A stretch of 64,000 bases of DNA from positions 9,703,822 through 9,767,821 of the forward strand of contig NC_058055.1 in the NCBI RefSeq assembly GCF_020085105.1, in the 5' to 3' direction. Positions 1 to 15,700 of this stretch are shown piece by piece (the stretch's first letter is position 1; each line of letters opens with the position of its first letter). The notes below the pieces were generated by a model. The model had not been told where the DNA came from, searched no databases, and saw only the letters and a program-made list of their open reading frames with translations. The position numbers and the translations under genes are program-made. This DNA is from Siniperca chuatsi (taxonomy: Eukaryota > Chordata > Actinopteri > Centrarchiformes > Sinipercidae).

Positions 1-1
1 G

Positions 2-808
2 AACCTGATCAGTAATACATGGGCAATTGCTAGTCTCCCACAGCACCTAGGCCTTACAAGAGTCAGTCAGGCCATGCCTAATCCGTTGCCTCTAGACAGG
101 AGAAGTAGATCTCTGGACACAGAAAGCCTTGAGTTGAATATGCCTGACACTTACAGAGACAACAGAGCTGCTATCGTTTCTTGTCCTCAAACTGAAAAGG
201 ACTCTGAAAGAGATTCCTCACCATATTACAAAAAGAATGTACTAGTGTCTGCATCAGAGGTTAGAGACAGTAGCAGCATTATGGCCTTATCGTGGCAAAC
301 AAGGTCAGAAATGGCTTTAAGCCTTCCTCTGACAGATGGGGAAATTGCACAAGAAGTACAGGGCCTCAGTCAAACCCAAGCAGAACACAAAATATTTTCT
401 AGTTCATCCAGCAGTAAATCGCAACGTCTTTGCTCGAATGTGTCGGACAGAGTGTCCTGTGATTTAATTTCACAGAATACAGAGCTTTACAGTAGGCAGT
501 GTCACCATCCTTTGGAATCAGATTCTTGTTTACCTCATGGCACCTTTGTTTATTCCGGAGGGATGGAGGAGGTATCGGATGATGTTGATGAGGATATTTT
601 TTGTAAAGCTGCCACTAATTTACAATCCTATAGTCAGTGTGGTAAAAGCAGACCAGTGGCTAGTAGGGATGGAATATCTCATACTGGGAGTCCTCTGAAC
701 GCAGGTGTGTCTAAAGACGAAATGGCCGTCCTCAGTGAAACAAGAACACCCAGAGATGTGGCGTGCCCTGTTGCCTGCAACAAACTCCCTGAGGCAACCT
801 TTAATTGA
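2..808 (+). CDS. 3' end of a large coding exon, unrecognised protein (partial)
   Basis: The frame is open from the first bases of the window (codons from base 2) to a TGA at 806-808, 268 codons without an intron, so this is the tail of a long exon that begins upstream. The first Met in the frame, at 74, is internal and not a supported start. The protein is polar and low in complexity: serine-rich (an SSSSSSKS run), with a short acidic patch (EEVSDDVDEDIF) and no membrane segment or catalytic motif. This looks like the disordered C-terminus of a signalling or scaffold protein. Human neighbours upstream of ZC3H12B include AMER1, which has one giant coding exon, and the paralogous 11q22 block carries ARHGAP20, which ends in a long disordered exon. 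Either could fit, but I could not match residues to either, so no symbol is given. Confidence 0.6.
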   Translation, partial: NLISNTWAIASLPQHLGLTRVSQAMPNPLPLDRRSRSLDTESLELNMPDTYRDNRAAIVSCPQTEKDSERDSSPYYKKNVLVSASEVRDSSSIMALSWQTRSEMALSLPLTDGEIAQEVQGLSQTQAEHKIFSSSSSSKSQRLCSNVSDRVSCDLISQNTELYSRQCHHPLESDSCLPHGTFVYSGGMEEVSDDVDEDIFCKAATNLQSYSQCGKSRPVASRDGISHTGSPLNAGVSKDEMAVLSETRTPRDVACPVACNKLPEATFN

Positions 809-1728
809 AAGTCTGTCAGTCATACAGTTGGCATTAAGATCACATGTATATGTGCCAATGAGTGCTTTTATGTTACATCCAAAAGAGTAATTGTTGCTTA
901 ATTTGTACTTGCACAACTGATTTCTTTGAAAAGTTGTTGTACACTGTGATGACAGGACATTAATTGAAATTTGAAAATATGTGCCATCATGCTGAGTTAA
1001 GTACAACGCTGTCTTATTGGGAAGTCAAAAGGGATTTTCTGCATTTGCACAGTAACTGTCGCTTGCTTCACACAGGTCACATAGTCTGTTCAAAGTATTT
1101 AAGCAAGTCATTGTTTCATTTGCATTGAAAATGCTCACAGATTCATCTCATTACGCTACAGAATTGTACTAGAATGTTTTTACACACATGTAGCCTCATT
1201 ATCCAGGTCTCAATAGTAATGTCACACTTGTTTAATGGATATTAATTTGCCTGGTTTCCATAGCACAGCCGAACAGGGCTAGCCAAGTCTTGCTAGCAAC
1301 TCATGTATGCTTATGCTTTAAGTGCCGGCTTATGTTTGTGTTTACTGCTTTTTCACAGCCTCTCTGTGCTCCAGTAAGGTTTATGTTGGCCTGTCATGAT
1401 GCTTCGATTTAGTGTTTCTATCTGTTTTCTTGGTTTACCTAATTTCAGGCCAGATTGGGTTTAGGAAACAACAAGAGAGGAGTATCTCAATTCACAGAAA
1501 AGAATAGTTCAAGATACACAATATAAAACCTATCTCTTGATACCATCATGAGGTATGATGGTAGATGTTTTTGCATTTGGCTTAATCTCAGAATATCTAA
1601 CAGCTAGTTCTTTTCCTCAACCCAGAACAGGATAAGCAGGTATAGGAAATGTACAGATAGACTCATAGTTGTTGCATCTTAACTTCAGCTGCCATTTCAT
1701 TAACATGTTGTAGATAGCTTTGCATGGT

Positions 1729-1830
1729 GAAACTACTTTTATTTGTATAGCGCATTTCACATACAGTTACGCTGTGTATGAAAGTGCGTTACATAAGACA
1801 TCAAAGAAACAGCTTGGAAACAGCCGGAGT
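1729..1830 (+). repeat. Interspersed repeat fragment (tttatttgtatagcgc type)
   Basis: The motif 'cttttatttgtatagcgc' followed by 'aaagtgcgttacataagac' is the signature of a very common teleost interspersed repeat, known to me as 'tttatttatatagcgcc...aaagtgctttaca'. The exact class is not assigned. Confidence 0.45.
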
Positions 1831-2390
1831 AAAAAATGGTAGAGGAAAACAAATCGAAGAAGAAACGCTAGTAGTACCTAATAGTCTCAAACTTACTGCA
1901 ATTGCTTCTGGCCTGACAAGCCAGTTTGGCCTTACTATGGCTGTTGTTTTTCTTTGGTCCCATTTTCCAACAGCTTGACCACCTGTGAAGTGCAACATTA
2001 TGACTGAAATGATGCACTCCATTATTGCATTACTGTACGCTTGTGGAATGAAAAAGTAGTTTGGTTTTGTTTGGAATTGAAATAATATGTCAAAAGATGA
2101 ACTGGTTGTATAATTTTCTAGTGCATTTAATGTTTGGTCAGAGGTTAAACTGTTGGATGATGTTTTTTTTATAGTGTAATATTGAACAAATGTCAAATAA
2201 TTTGTATTTATATTCTCAACTCTTTGTACACTCAGAATGGTTATTGCAAATTGGCAATATTCTTTTTGAGTTTTCTTTTTTAATTTTGGATATTTGTTTA
2301 TTGTCTCAAAGTTACATCCATGTTACATTAGGGGATTCCTCTTGAAAATATGTTACTGTTTTGTCAGAGTAGAACACTGCCTTACACTAA

Positions 2391-2396
2391 AATAAA
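2391..2396 (+). terminator. Candidate poly(A) signal of the upstream gene
   Basis: AATAAA, followed about 20 bases on by T-rich sequence. It is the first canonical signal after the stop codon at 808. The choice over the later AATAAA near 2880 is inference. Confidence 0.35.
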
Positions 2397-2529
2397 CATG
2401 ACATAGACATAAGACATACTTTTTTCCATTTTCATTTTTTTATTTTCTCTATTGTTCATATTCAGGACATTGGGGCCAAAGGCAGGGAATAGTCTGTTGT
2501 AGTGCTTACACATAGGCAAACGTTTATAC

Positions 2530-2664
2530 TGACACCTATAAGCAGTTTGGAGGGTCAAGTTCACCTGAACACCTGAGGAGACCGTGTACATGGAAGCCCC
2601 CAGTCTGGTTTGAATCCAGGACTGTCTTGCTGAGAGTCGACACAAAGCTGCTGTGCTGCCCCAT
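2530..2664 (+). repeat. Degenerate interspersed repeat containing a tRNA-like 'gaatcc' box
   Basis: The order 'gacacctata...gcagtttgg', 'ggtttgaatccaggac', 'tcttgctg..agtcgac', 'gctgctgtgctgcccc' matches the layout of a widespread fish repeat (caatttagagtcacc / gattcgaaccc / cttgctgtgaggcgac / caccgtgccgcc). It is heavily diverged. It is not a functional tRNA because no cloverleaf can be formed around the box. Confidence 0.5.
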
Positions 2665-3082
2665 GACCGCAAACAATTCAAATCACTGAGACCTGTCTTG
2701 TGTATGCATGTATTTCATATAGATTGTTTTAAAAACACATGACTTCTCTAATGAGTTTGGAGCAAGTCACTCAATGTGCAATGAGAACAGGTTTAGCTAT
2801 TGTGGGCTAAAAGTATAAAATAAAAGTAGTCAATACTACATTTCATTAGAATTTACATCACAATTTGAGTTCATAATAAAGTTATTCATATCTCATGTAC
2901 CCTACTAAGAATCTATGACATGTCCATCCTTGCTTGTTTGCAAGGCTCCATGTTCTGGGAAATGTCCCTTATTTTCAGAAGGCAGCATTCACACAGGTAT
3001 GGGATAATGAGTTCTGAAACTATCGTTACAAGCCACAAAGAAAGCATCATAAAAGCCCTGCGTTGATGAAACGTCTGATTAA

Positions 3083-3250
3083 GTGGCGGGGAGCAGAAAT
3101 CAAGTTTGTAACGGTGTTCTGAACCCGGTGTCTCCTCACAGCTTAGGTTACTTGTTTCCCTCGCGTTATCTGGCAACCTTGACCAAACTGCGACAGCGCC
3201 AATGGCAGCAAAACATAACTGTTACAGGCGAAGAGGATGACAGCAATAAG
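3083..3250 (+). promoter_or_regulatory. Candidate 5' (first) exon and promoter region, perhaps of zc3h12b
   Basis: The stretch contains more CpG than its surroundings (gcgttat, tgcgacagcgcc, ggcgaag) and ends in a good splice donor, aataag|gtgaga at 3251. One frame is open from 3083 to the donor (56 codons, ending ...TGEEDDSNK) but has no in-frame ATG. A noncoding leader exon is the simpler reading. It lies 4.2 kb upstream of the zc3h12b exon that begins at 7471 with a clean acceptor, and that exon needs a 5' partner. Linking the two is inference. Confidence 0.35.
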
Positions 3251-3389
3251 GTGAGATGATCCCCGTTTGAAGTCAACGATGGCAGTGATAACGTTATACG
3301 TGCAGGTTATGTAGAGATTCATGTTGTGTTGCTGTGGTTTCACCTCCGTTTGAAATATTAAAAGGTCGTCAACTTTATCTCAAGTTACT

Positions 3390-3740
3390 GTAGTATTCCG
3401 GCAAAAATGTTAGCACACGCTCAGCAGCTAAAGCTAACTAATGTTAGCAACCTGACGTTTGAGTTAGCCTGTGGAGGCTCTGAGTTTGCTAATAGTACTG
3501 TAGGTTAGCTAACTACCTAGCTTTGCTAACGTTACCGTTAACTCGCGTTAAAGAGAGACCGGGTTTGCTTGACAAGCTTGGTAGTTAGCGTTAGCTTGCA
3601 CTAACGGTTATCTAATCGTTCTCTAGCCATTGACCAGCAAGATAAACCGAAGTAGGCCGGTTAGTTTATGTTGCTAAAATGTTGACTCTCCAGCTGGCGA
3701 AGTAACGTTAGACTAGCTTGCTAGGGTGTGCTAACCGTAC
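3390..3740. repeat. GTTAGC/GCTAAC-rich, CpG-containing stretch
   Basis: About 350 bases are packed with GTTAGC, GCTAAC and AACGTTA words in both orientations (for example near 3440, 3490, 3525, 3590, 3705 and 3730). Such clusters are common next to promoters in spiny-rayed fish. The words are irregularly spaced, so this is a motif cluster rather than a tandem repeat. Confidence 0.45.
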
Positions 3741-6700
3741 CTCGGGGCCTAAAGGTGTCAAACCACTTCCCTCTAATCAAATTCAATCGCAAAGGTGACG
3801 TCGTGTACAGTAGTAATGCCATAACGTTATTCGAAAAAGTGTATTGTAAGTATGAGATCTCTTTAACTGTCATATTGTTTAACCTTCCCCCATTTCATAC
3901 CTATCAAGTCATGATGCTGTTGCTAATGATATCAAGCACTTAAGTTTTTTTGTATTGACGTGTCAACTAGTTAGCTGATGAATGCAGTAACATCTAAGTC
4001 GACCTAAGTTAATTCAACAGTTCAGGAGGTTTCCTATATGGTCACTGCCATTAGGATCATTGCAGTGTTTGAATTTGGTTGCACATCCATGTAGTTTGAT
4101 GTTAAGTAAAGGCAAAACTGTCCTAATATGAGAACACAGTTAAATCCTCACTTATCTTTTTGCCTACTGTCAATAAACCCCCGCTAAAGGGATAATTTCC
4201 TACTTTACTTTGAAATAATTCTAGTTTCCAACGTGTTTAAAGACATAATTAATCGAAGAAGACTGTTAAAAGTTCAAATTCTACTTAATAATTACCAAAC
4301 AAATTAATGAGAAGAAAAACGTAATGCTGGTTAAGTAGAAGCTCACATCAATATAGTTGGTTTGAACTTATTGCAATGTTTATGACATACACACATATGA
4401 CTCTTTAAAGAATGAGAAGTCATGGCATGCAAAATGAAGCAAGTTGTTGCCCAGGATGATATTCATGTTATTTGTTTCCTCATTCATGCATTCATTAATT
4501 CATACAGATAAATGGAATAGATACAGCTTTTCTGTATACCATATGATTAAAAAAATATCTTTTTATCACTGAGACATCGGTCTTTCTTGGTGAAGTGTTA
4601 GCTTGACACTCTGGAACAGATCATCTACCAGGGTCATATGGAGGATTTTGGTATCAGCGTTCTCATCTTTTGATGCGTAAGATGACCAGAGAACAAGTCC
4701 TCCAAAAACGTAGTTTAATGATTATCAGCCGGCATTCAGTCTTCCCATTGTAGCAGTAGAGGTGTCACTGGTCAAATTACTGTGATTTTCCTTTGGTTAT
4801 GTTGAAGCATATTCATGACCAAAAATGTACACTCTTATTTATGTGTGTGTGTGTGTGCTTTTCAGCTCAGAAGATGAGTTATTTCTAGGCCAAGATAATC
4901 TTCACATGCCCTAATGGCAGAATACACTGATTAGGTTTTGCAGTAGCCACTGTTCAAGAGCTGTTTGTCGTTTCGAAGTGATGGGTCTTCTTAAAGGTGG
5001 TGGCTAAGCTAATGCTGAAAGTATGTCGGAACGGTCGGTATGTCTTTATGCAGAGTACTGGAAACTGGTTGTGCTGATTGAGTTTTCACAGATGAAAACA
5101 CACTTTGTATTCACAAAGCAAAACAGCAAAAGGAAGAGGTAAATCATCAACCTTTCACCTTTAGTGTAATGTTACAGAATGTTAGTGGTGTAGATATCAC
5201 AGTAACAAATACAAGCTATTCTGTTATTCGTCTATCTCATATGAAATAACTGCTGGATCATTTTTGTACAGTGGTGATTGCACTTAAATCTAAATTTGTC
5301 TTAATTTCAAGATATCTAACTAGCCAATTGGTACATGCAACCAACACTGACCATAATGCAGTTCATCCCTGCTTCATACTGGATACTATGTAGGGTCAGC
5401 AATGCAAAAGATGGCTTCAGAGACCTTCTTCACTTGTTGCTATGAAACAGAACTACACGAGCCTGTGCATGTGCAGAGATAGTCTGGAGGCCTCGCTGAG
5501 TCTATGCCTGTGAATCTGGAGGTGGAAGGGAAAGGATTGGAAGAGCTCTGCTCCCTTAAACATGTATTGGTGGTCATAAAATGTCTTACATGGCAGTGGG
5601 CTGTGTGAGTTTGCTGTTGCGTTCCACAACAGTGCCTCAACATCCCTCATTTTTCAGCTAATTGTTTTAAATGTTCAAACCTTAGTTTGTCCATCCTAGT
5701 GAGACCGTGTGCACCACTGATGCTGTAACCCTACACCAAATACTGACATTAAAAGGCATGCATTTGTAGCCATAGATTAACCCTCAAAATATCTAACATT
5801 AAAAAAAGAAATCTCAGACAAATACATTGGTCATCATTTGTTTTATACATGCATATCCAAGTACCTAGATTGATCTTTCTTTTTCAATGGTCAGCACTGA
5901 TCTAGGTACAGGTCTAAGTAATGTCATTTTTATTCCAAAATGGGCTGCCTCAAGAGTTTTAATGTAGAGTTGTAGTGTAGCTGTAAGTGTTCTGCATTTA
6001 CTGACTGCCTGAAGAGAGATGATGAGCTGTGTTTGTGTTAGTCGTGACTGGTAAAAAGGAGTTAGCTGATGACAAGGCTGTGTTGCTAAGCAACCCACAT
6101 CATGGGCTGTGCCTCTTGAAGCTCGAAGCTGGCTGTATTCTACTCTCTGCGAGACTGGGGGAAAGTGTAGTCTAGTGTTTCTGTTCATTAATGCACTTGT
6201 TGTTAAAATTACTTGATTACCAATTTCCATATGTAAAAATGTACACTTGGAGATGTTGATGGTGTTGCATGTTTCTACTGCAGGCTCCCCTGAAGTCCTG
6301 CTCTGCTTCACCATAAAACAGCTTTGTTCCCTAAGGAATTCCATTCAATTCAGATTGTCTGTGAGAGGGCTGTAGGCGCAGGGATACACTGTTCAGCCCA
6401 CACTTTGTCTCAGGTTATGTTAACTCATGCACTCACCCCATGTGTGTCTGGCTCGAATGTTGCTTGCGAGACCAGTAAGGCTTTTGTGCTCATAGACGTG
6501 AGGATTGTTCTGCAGTACACTAACACGTTTTGTGCAGGAAGACTGGGGGTTTCATTTTAAAAGCAGTAAGCCGGAGAGACAGGGAAGTTGGGTGGAGGCT
6601 TTGTTGTCTGTTGTATCTATATTCTTCCATATTGCACCTAGAAGCAGGAGGAGATCAGTGACACAGTTTCTTTTTTGTATGCATCATGTATTTGTTTATT

Positions 6701-7470
6701 GTGAAAAAGTGCCAAAGTGAATTTATGTAATATTCACATGCTGATGCTATTACCATCTAACATTAGTAAAATATTCACAATTCAGTTCAGGTTTGTTGGT
6801 AACTTTCTCACTGCATACCAACAACAACTAGGGCAAACAAACTTCACAAATACAGCACTGCTGTAGATGCTTTGCTATAGTTTAAATGTGCAGTTAGTTA
6901 CAGCTTACAGCTTTAAGTACATCATTGGTTGTACATTTGTAAGAATCAGTGGGTTTGTAGGTGTGACATATAACATTCAGACAAAAAGTATAGCCTCCAG
7001 TTTCACTAAAAATGCAACCGAAACAAAAGACTAGACCGGATTAGTTACCACAAACACCAAACACAGTTAAACAGAGAGAACATACATATGTCCATATTCA
7101 GATCAGTCCGTTTCCTGCGCTGTTGTTGTTTTTTGGTAACTTGTTTATTTGGTCGGGTGACCAATATATCTGATTCATTTTGTCACTTGACAGCAGTGTT
7201 TCCCACAGGTGGAGAATTTATTGGTCTACCACAAGTGGGATAAAGGGTGGGGAGGTGATGGTGATTAATACTCCCCGCTTTGGGGAGAGAAAACTGCTGT
7301 TTTAGTCTGGACAGTGGGCTGAAACTGAGAGAAAAAGATGTCAACAAAATATAATCTATGTATGGGAACAGAGGCAAATGATTTCTCTCAAAATTATTTC
7401 AAGGTTAAGTAAATTTGAACACACATATTACTAATTGAAACTTCCCATTGTGTTCTTGCTCTCTTTCAGG
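3741..7470. other. Noncoding stretch, probably intron 1 of zc3h12b
   Basis: I see no credible exon here. It holds a short GT microsatellite at 4842-4858 and a few chance frames. The polypyrimidine tract ending in ctctctttcag at 7461-7470 is the acceptor of the first coding exon. Confidence 0.4.
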
Positions 7471-7632
7471 ATTTAATAGTTTGATTTTGCCTGCCGACAT
7501 AGGGGAGACCGTGTTACTTTGGCTCTACACAAAGAGCCTGTAGCGCTTAAGTCCAGCATTGAGTATGATTCCCTGGTTGCGGTGGAGGTGAGGAAGCATG
7601 GGGTGCAAAACTGAGGTGTCAAGACGAACGTG
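7471..7632 (+). other. zc3h12b: 5'UTR part of zc3h12b coding exon 1
   Basis: This sequence lies between the acceptor ctctttcag (ending 7470) and the ATG at 7633. Stops in the coding frame of this leader exclude an earlier start within the exon. A GTG lies directly before the ATG; the ATG is the natural start. Confidence 0.6.
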
Positions 7633-11143
<3,511 letters not shown>

Positions 11144-11682
11144 GCAGTTAATCTTATTAAACATTCAAAAGTGATGTGATAAGGGAAATACGGATTTTGA
11201 TTGCAAGATAGGCACTTGTTAAATGTTGCTGCATGTGCAACATCTGCCCTCAGGAGTTTTTTAAAAATGTCTCGGGTGTGAAATCTGGCAATCAGATTTT
11301 ACATCACTAAGATGACATAGAAGTAATCAGCATAGAGGAAGTTTGTCTATTAAGTCTATCTCAAATTGTAAGATGTTTCACATAGGAAAGCTAAGTTTTT
11401 ATATGAAGTGTGGTGCAGCTGATATGAGGTAACACCTTATTAGAAATCTGGTTAATTCAACACATTCATACTACCTGAGCAGGAGCTGCATAGCAGCTTT
11501 GTACCATATCAGTGATTAACTGAACCTTTGTTCAACATCTTCAAAATATATATAGAATAGTCTGCTAACATTTGGCAGGACTGTTGTACGTCCCTTAGAT
11601 CAATTCTGAATGTGTTCCTGTTGATTTAATTGATACATGTTGTATAAAAATTATATATGGCTTCCCAAAGTGTTCAGTATTA

Positions 11683-11694
11683 AATAAATAAATA
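11683..11694 (+). terminator. zc3h12b: Candidate proximal poly(A) signal cluster of zc3h12b
   Basis: Overlapping AATAAA words (aataaataaata) occur about 540 bases after the stop codon, in an AT-rich setting. Confidence 0.4.
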
Positions 11695-11809
11695 ATTATG
11701 AAATAAATGATCACAGGAATAAATTGTGTAAAATATATAAACAAAACAATCATTTTTGAAATAATTGAAGAAGTACTTCAAACTCAACTCACTCACTTAT
11801 TTTTTTAAA

Positions 11810-12713
11810 GTTTTTATAGGAGTTCATATGGGACTGTATGGCACTTGGCTTGTGGTGCTCAAAGCACCAAAAAAACACATTTGAAAAACTCAACAGCAAT
11901 GTCTCCTTCCAGAAATCATGACCCGGTCACTCAAGATAATCCACAGATTTGTTGTGAGCAGTTTCATGTAGGAACTATCGGTAGAAAATAACAGTCCATT
12001 ATTTTCTATAACTTTAATTGCACACATTTTACAGTATTTTATGATTGCTTTTTCAAGTTTCAATGTGAAAAACTCACAAAGAGCCAAACTGACTTGCTAA
12101 ACTCTTACCTTTTTAAATACAAAATGCTAAACATGCATACAAAATTCAAACCTCTAAATCACACGCTCAGTCCTCAGAATACCCCATACCGCCCATTATA
12201 TTCAGAAAATGCAGACATCTGTACGGCCGATATCTCCAAAACTCAGCAACTCACACCAAAATAATCTAGATGGATAAATAGCACTACAGGTAGGAGTAAA
12301 ATATAAAATATGTATTTTATTTGATTTTAGGGTGAACTGTCCCTTTAACATCTGCCACCAGATTTAGCCAGTTAGCACCTGTTAGCTAGAGCAACAACGC
12401 AACAATGTCTGAATCTACCATCTAGCTGCTACTGTAAATAAGCACTGAATAGTCGGGGGACTGAGTATACAGGACCCTCATGTAAGGATGGCCCAGAAAG
12501 ATACTAGAGTGAATAGCCATGGATGTGGGGAATTTTGTGCTACGATCCTTGGTAGCATTAGCAGTCTTGTTAAGTAAGCCTTGAAAGCTGAAGAGGTTTA
12601 GTTACAGAGTCTGTGTACTGTGTTTACTTACTTAGCAGCAGTCTCTAAATTGATAACTTTGGCATTGTTGTTGCGCTAGCTAACAGGTGTAAACTGCCTA
12701 AATTTGGTAGCAG
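11810..12713. repeat. Composite percomorph interspersed element with foldback arms
   Basis: Three parts match recurring percomorph repeat text: 'ttggcttgtggtgctcaaag' with 'gaaatcatgacccggtcac' near 11850-11930; 'gccgatatctccaaaact' with 'agatggataaatagcactac' near 12225-12290; and 'gggtgaactgtccctttaa' at about 12330-12348. The last is followed by an inverted pair: arm 12352-12402 (ctgccaccagatttagccag...) and its reverse complement at 12663-12713, about 50 bp at roughly 85% identity with 'cacctgttagctag' shared exactly. The arms enclose about 260 bases. This looks like a nonautonomous DNA element, or two nested elements, and has no coding capacity. Confidence 0.55.
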
Positions 12714-15700
12714 TTGTTGAGCTGTTGAGGTAAAATGCTATTATGAAATAAAAACAGACTTTTGAATAAGGGAATTTCTATGATGAAATAATATTTCATA
12801 ATGAGTTGAGTTTTAATATTTTCTTAAATTATTTTACAAATTGTTGGTTCATATATTTAATCTATATATTTTACAAATACATTTTTTGTATGTATTTTGT
12901 AATGTATTTTTTTATTTAATTAATATTGATTACTTTGGGGTTCCATAATTATGATGGCCAGCTGGATAACCATCATAATTTGAACTAACCATAAACTAAT
13001 CCTAACTAATATAGCTAGCTAGTGTAATACTGAACGTTGTCCTTATGTAAATCAGTGGGAACTAAGTGATCAATTAACAGGTTAGCTACATGGCAATGCA
13101 GTCAAGATAGGAAGTAATAACTCAGCAACATCTCCCACATTTGCCTTATTAAATCTGACATAAGAGTACATACATTTATACACCATGTAGCTTTTATGAA
13201 GATCTTGTTCAGGCCCTGTGAATGTGTTATGAAAGGCATCTAAGTGTTTCTGGTGCAGTGGAACTATAAATAACCTTGCTTAGGTCTGCCTCTGCTGTAA
13301 ATAATTCTTGTGACTTTTTTGTGCATTTATTTGAAGATAAGTAAGAGGGAGGTAGGTACCTCACAGCATGAACTATGACATTTAATGGCCTTATATCTGA
13401 ATGACCTCACGCTTTAGTCATTGTCTGATTGGTTTCAATGAAAGTCTTAGTCACTGAAGCCTCCTATTTTCAAATGTAAAGCACTATCTCAGTATCTAAA
13501 GAGATATATTTTCTCAGCCTCACTTTACAAAGCTACTATTTTGGTAGAATTTGACAGTGCACAAAACAAGCCAAAAAAGAGATTTGACTTGTATACATGT
13601 GCACATATCTATGTACATATAATCACACAAAAGCCATTATTTCAAAGTCATTTATAAGCTGCTAAATAATGCCAAAAAAAAGATAGAATTTATATAGTGT
13701 CAGTATTCTATATAACTTTACATTTTGGTTCACAGAATTGATTGGATTATAGTATAAACTAATATATGTGTTTGGATAATTTCCTATTGTGTACTGTATA
13801 GTTACCTTTCTGATTTTATTGGATGCTACGTCCAGAATTTTCCTATTTATATATTTGTCAAATTTGTTGTGCTGATTCTTTTCAATGTAAAAATATTCAA
13901 AGTATCTTTGTTTCAAACAGTAGCTCTAATGGACTCCTTCAAGTTGTCAGTGGAGCAGTTTGTTTTCAGGGGCAGGTTCATTTTGTTTCAAAGACTAATT
14001 TTACATGCACTTAAGTAGTCTGATGATTTCCAGCTTTTGTCAGTGACCTGATGCATGAATGAAAAATGAAGAACCTAGTTTCCTTTTATCAGTTTAAGGC
14101 ATTAAGAGAAACTTGGTTTACCCAGGTATCATCACTGTGGCAGTAATCTAGCAGGAATAAATTTATGCCCATGCATCACTGCTTTTAGAGCAATTACATC
14201 CAAAGTCCAGTCTATGCTGAACAAACCTATTGATTTTCCATATTATAACTGTAAATGGTTTAGTTTATTAAATGGGCGGAGTCTGTTTCCACAGATGAAC
14301 AGTAAAGAAGTTAAATTTAAACACATGCACACAGTAAACAAACGGTGGTTTTACAGAAATCAGACTATTTCAGTGCATCTAAACGAGTTGTCCACTTTCA
14401 TGCCTTAACCTGATTTCTGACAGTCATCTGGTTTCTTATGTGCATGTAAACGAAGGAAAGCTTTGAGAACTCATTTCACTGGGCTGTGATGTGACTTGGA
14501 TAGGGACAAGTTGTAGAAATGTACTATTGCAGATGGAAACATTGTTTACGTTTGCACAAGGAATTCTGAAACAGAGTGAATATTTACTTGATGCATTTGT
14601 CAGATAAAATGATAAGAATATGACTGTAACAGTTAGGTCTGGGAGTGAGTTAAATATTGGACTCATTTTGTGATATCTTGTAGAGTATGAGGTTTCAATA
14701 ATTGTATAAAAAATGAAGTGAATGCTAGAAAGCATGTTGAAGATTAAATTTACTGTATGGCTTTTTATGGGAGGCTGAATTGCTCAAATACAGATGTACA
14801 GAACGCATACATGCAGCCAGTCTCCTAGGATCATGGAAGGGTTTGGCTGTGCCTTGCAGCACGTTGCTCTCAGGATGCTTTCAATTTTCTAATTTTCAGT
14901 CTTGCCCTGCCAAAAACCAGTGGTTACTGGCAAGAGTCTACTCTGATCTAGTAGTGATATATTTTGTGAAAATCCTACATGTAACATGTAGTACCTTTTA
15001 AGGTTAGTTATGTACAGTTGAAACGTGGAGATGGCATTGCAAAACTTTGTACTTTTTGTGTATATCCTTGTTATGCACCTTGAGATTTAGAAAATCGGGC
15101 TAATAGGGTGGCTTTACTTGATGCAGCTTTGATGTCAGATGAAGTGATGTTTGTGTCCATTAGGGTGTGTTCCCATGCAGCCAAAGACAAAAATGGGTGT
15201 TAAAAAACTGCTTAAAGACCATTTGTTTGCATATGCTGATTGTCAGGCAGTTTTTGAGCCAGTGATCTTGATTTGACCTTTAAATTTTACCCATGAGTTG
15301 CGGGCCTAAGGATGCTAATGTTGGATGCTAATCATGACATTTGGTATGGCCCCCAGGTCATTAGGTCAAACCTATCACTTATTCTCAAGAAATATTAACT
15401 AATGGTGTAGATTAGCATCTGTTTTGCTAAGCACATTCATGCTCTCACGAGGATTAACTTCCATTGCCTTTTCCCTACTCCCACCCTCAGGACAAAGTGC
15501 TACATTAAACATTCAGCCTACAGTTGCAGTGAGGTTGTAACATGTAAAGCCAACCCTAATAGCAAGACCATGCTTTGAGTTCATTTAAAGGGAAATGCCA
15601 CTTAATTTCAGGATTCAGGTATGGTACCCCTATTAGATTGCATGGCTGAGCATTACAAATTTACAGTATAGTAGCACATGCCTGTGAAAGAGAGGAGTTT

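Larger units (their letters stand above)
809..2396 (+). other. Presumed 3'UTR of the upstream gene
   Basis: No coding signal follows the stop at 808. The stretch is AT-rich with short chance frames only. A canonical AATAAA lies at 2391-2396 and another just before 2880, so the transcript probably ends near 2.4 or 2.9 kb. A repeat fragment lies inside at about 1729-1830. Confidence 0.4.

Noticed and set aside
2585-2662. tRNA gene suggested by a 'ggtttgaatccagg' T-arm-like box
   Set aside because: No acceptor, D or anticodon stems can be drawn; the surrounding text matches an interspersed repeat.
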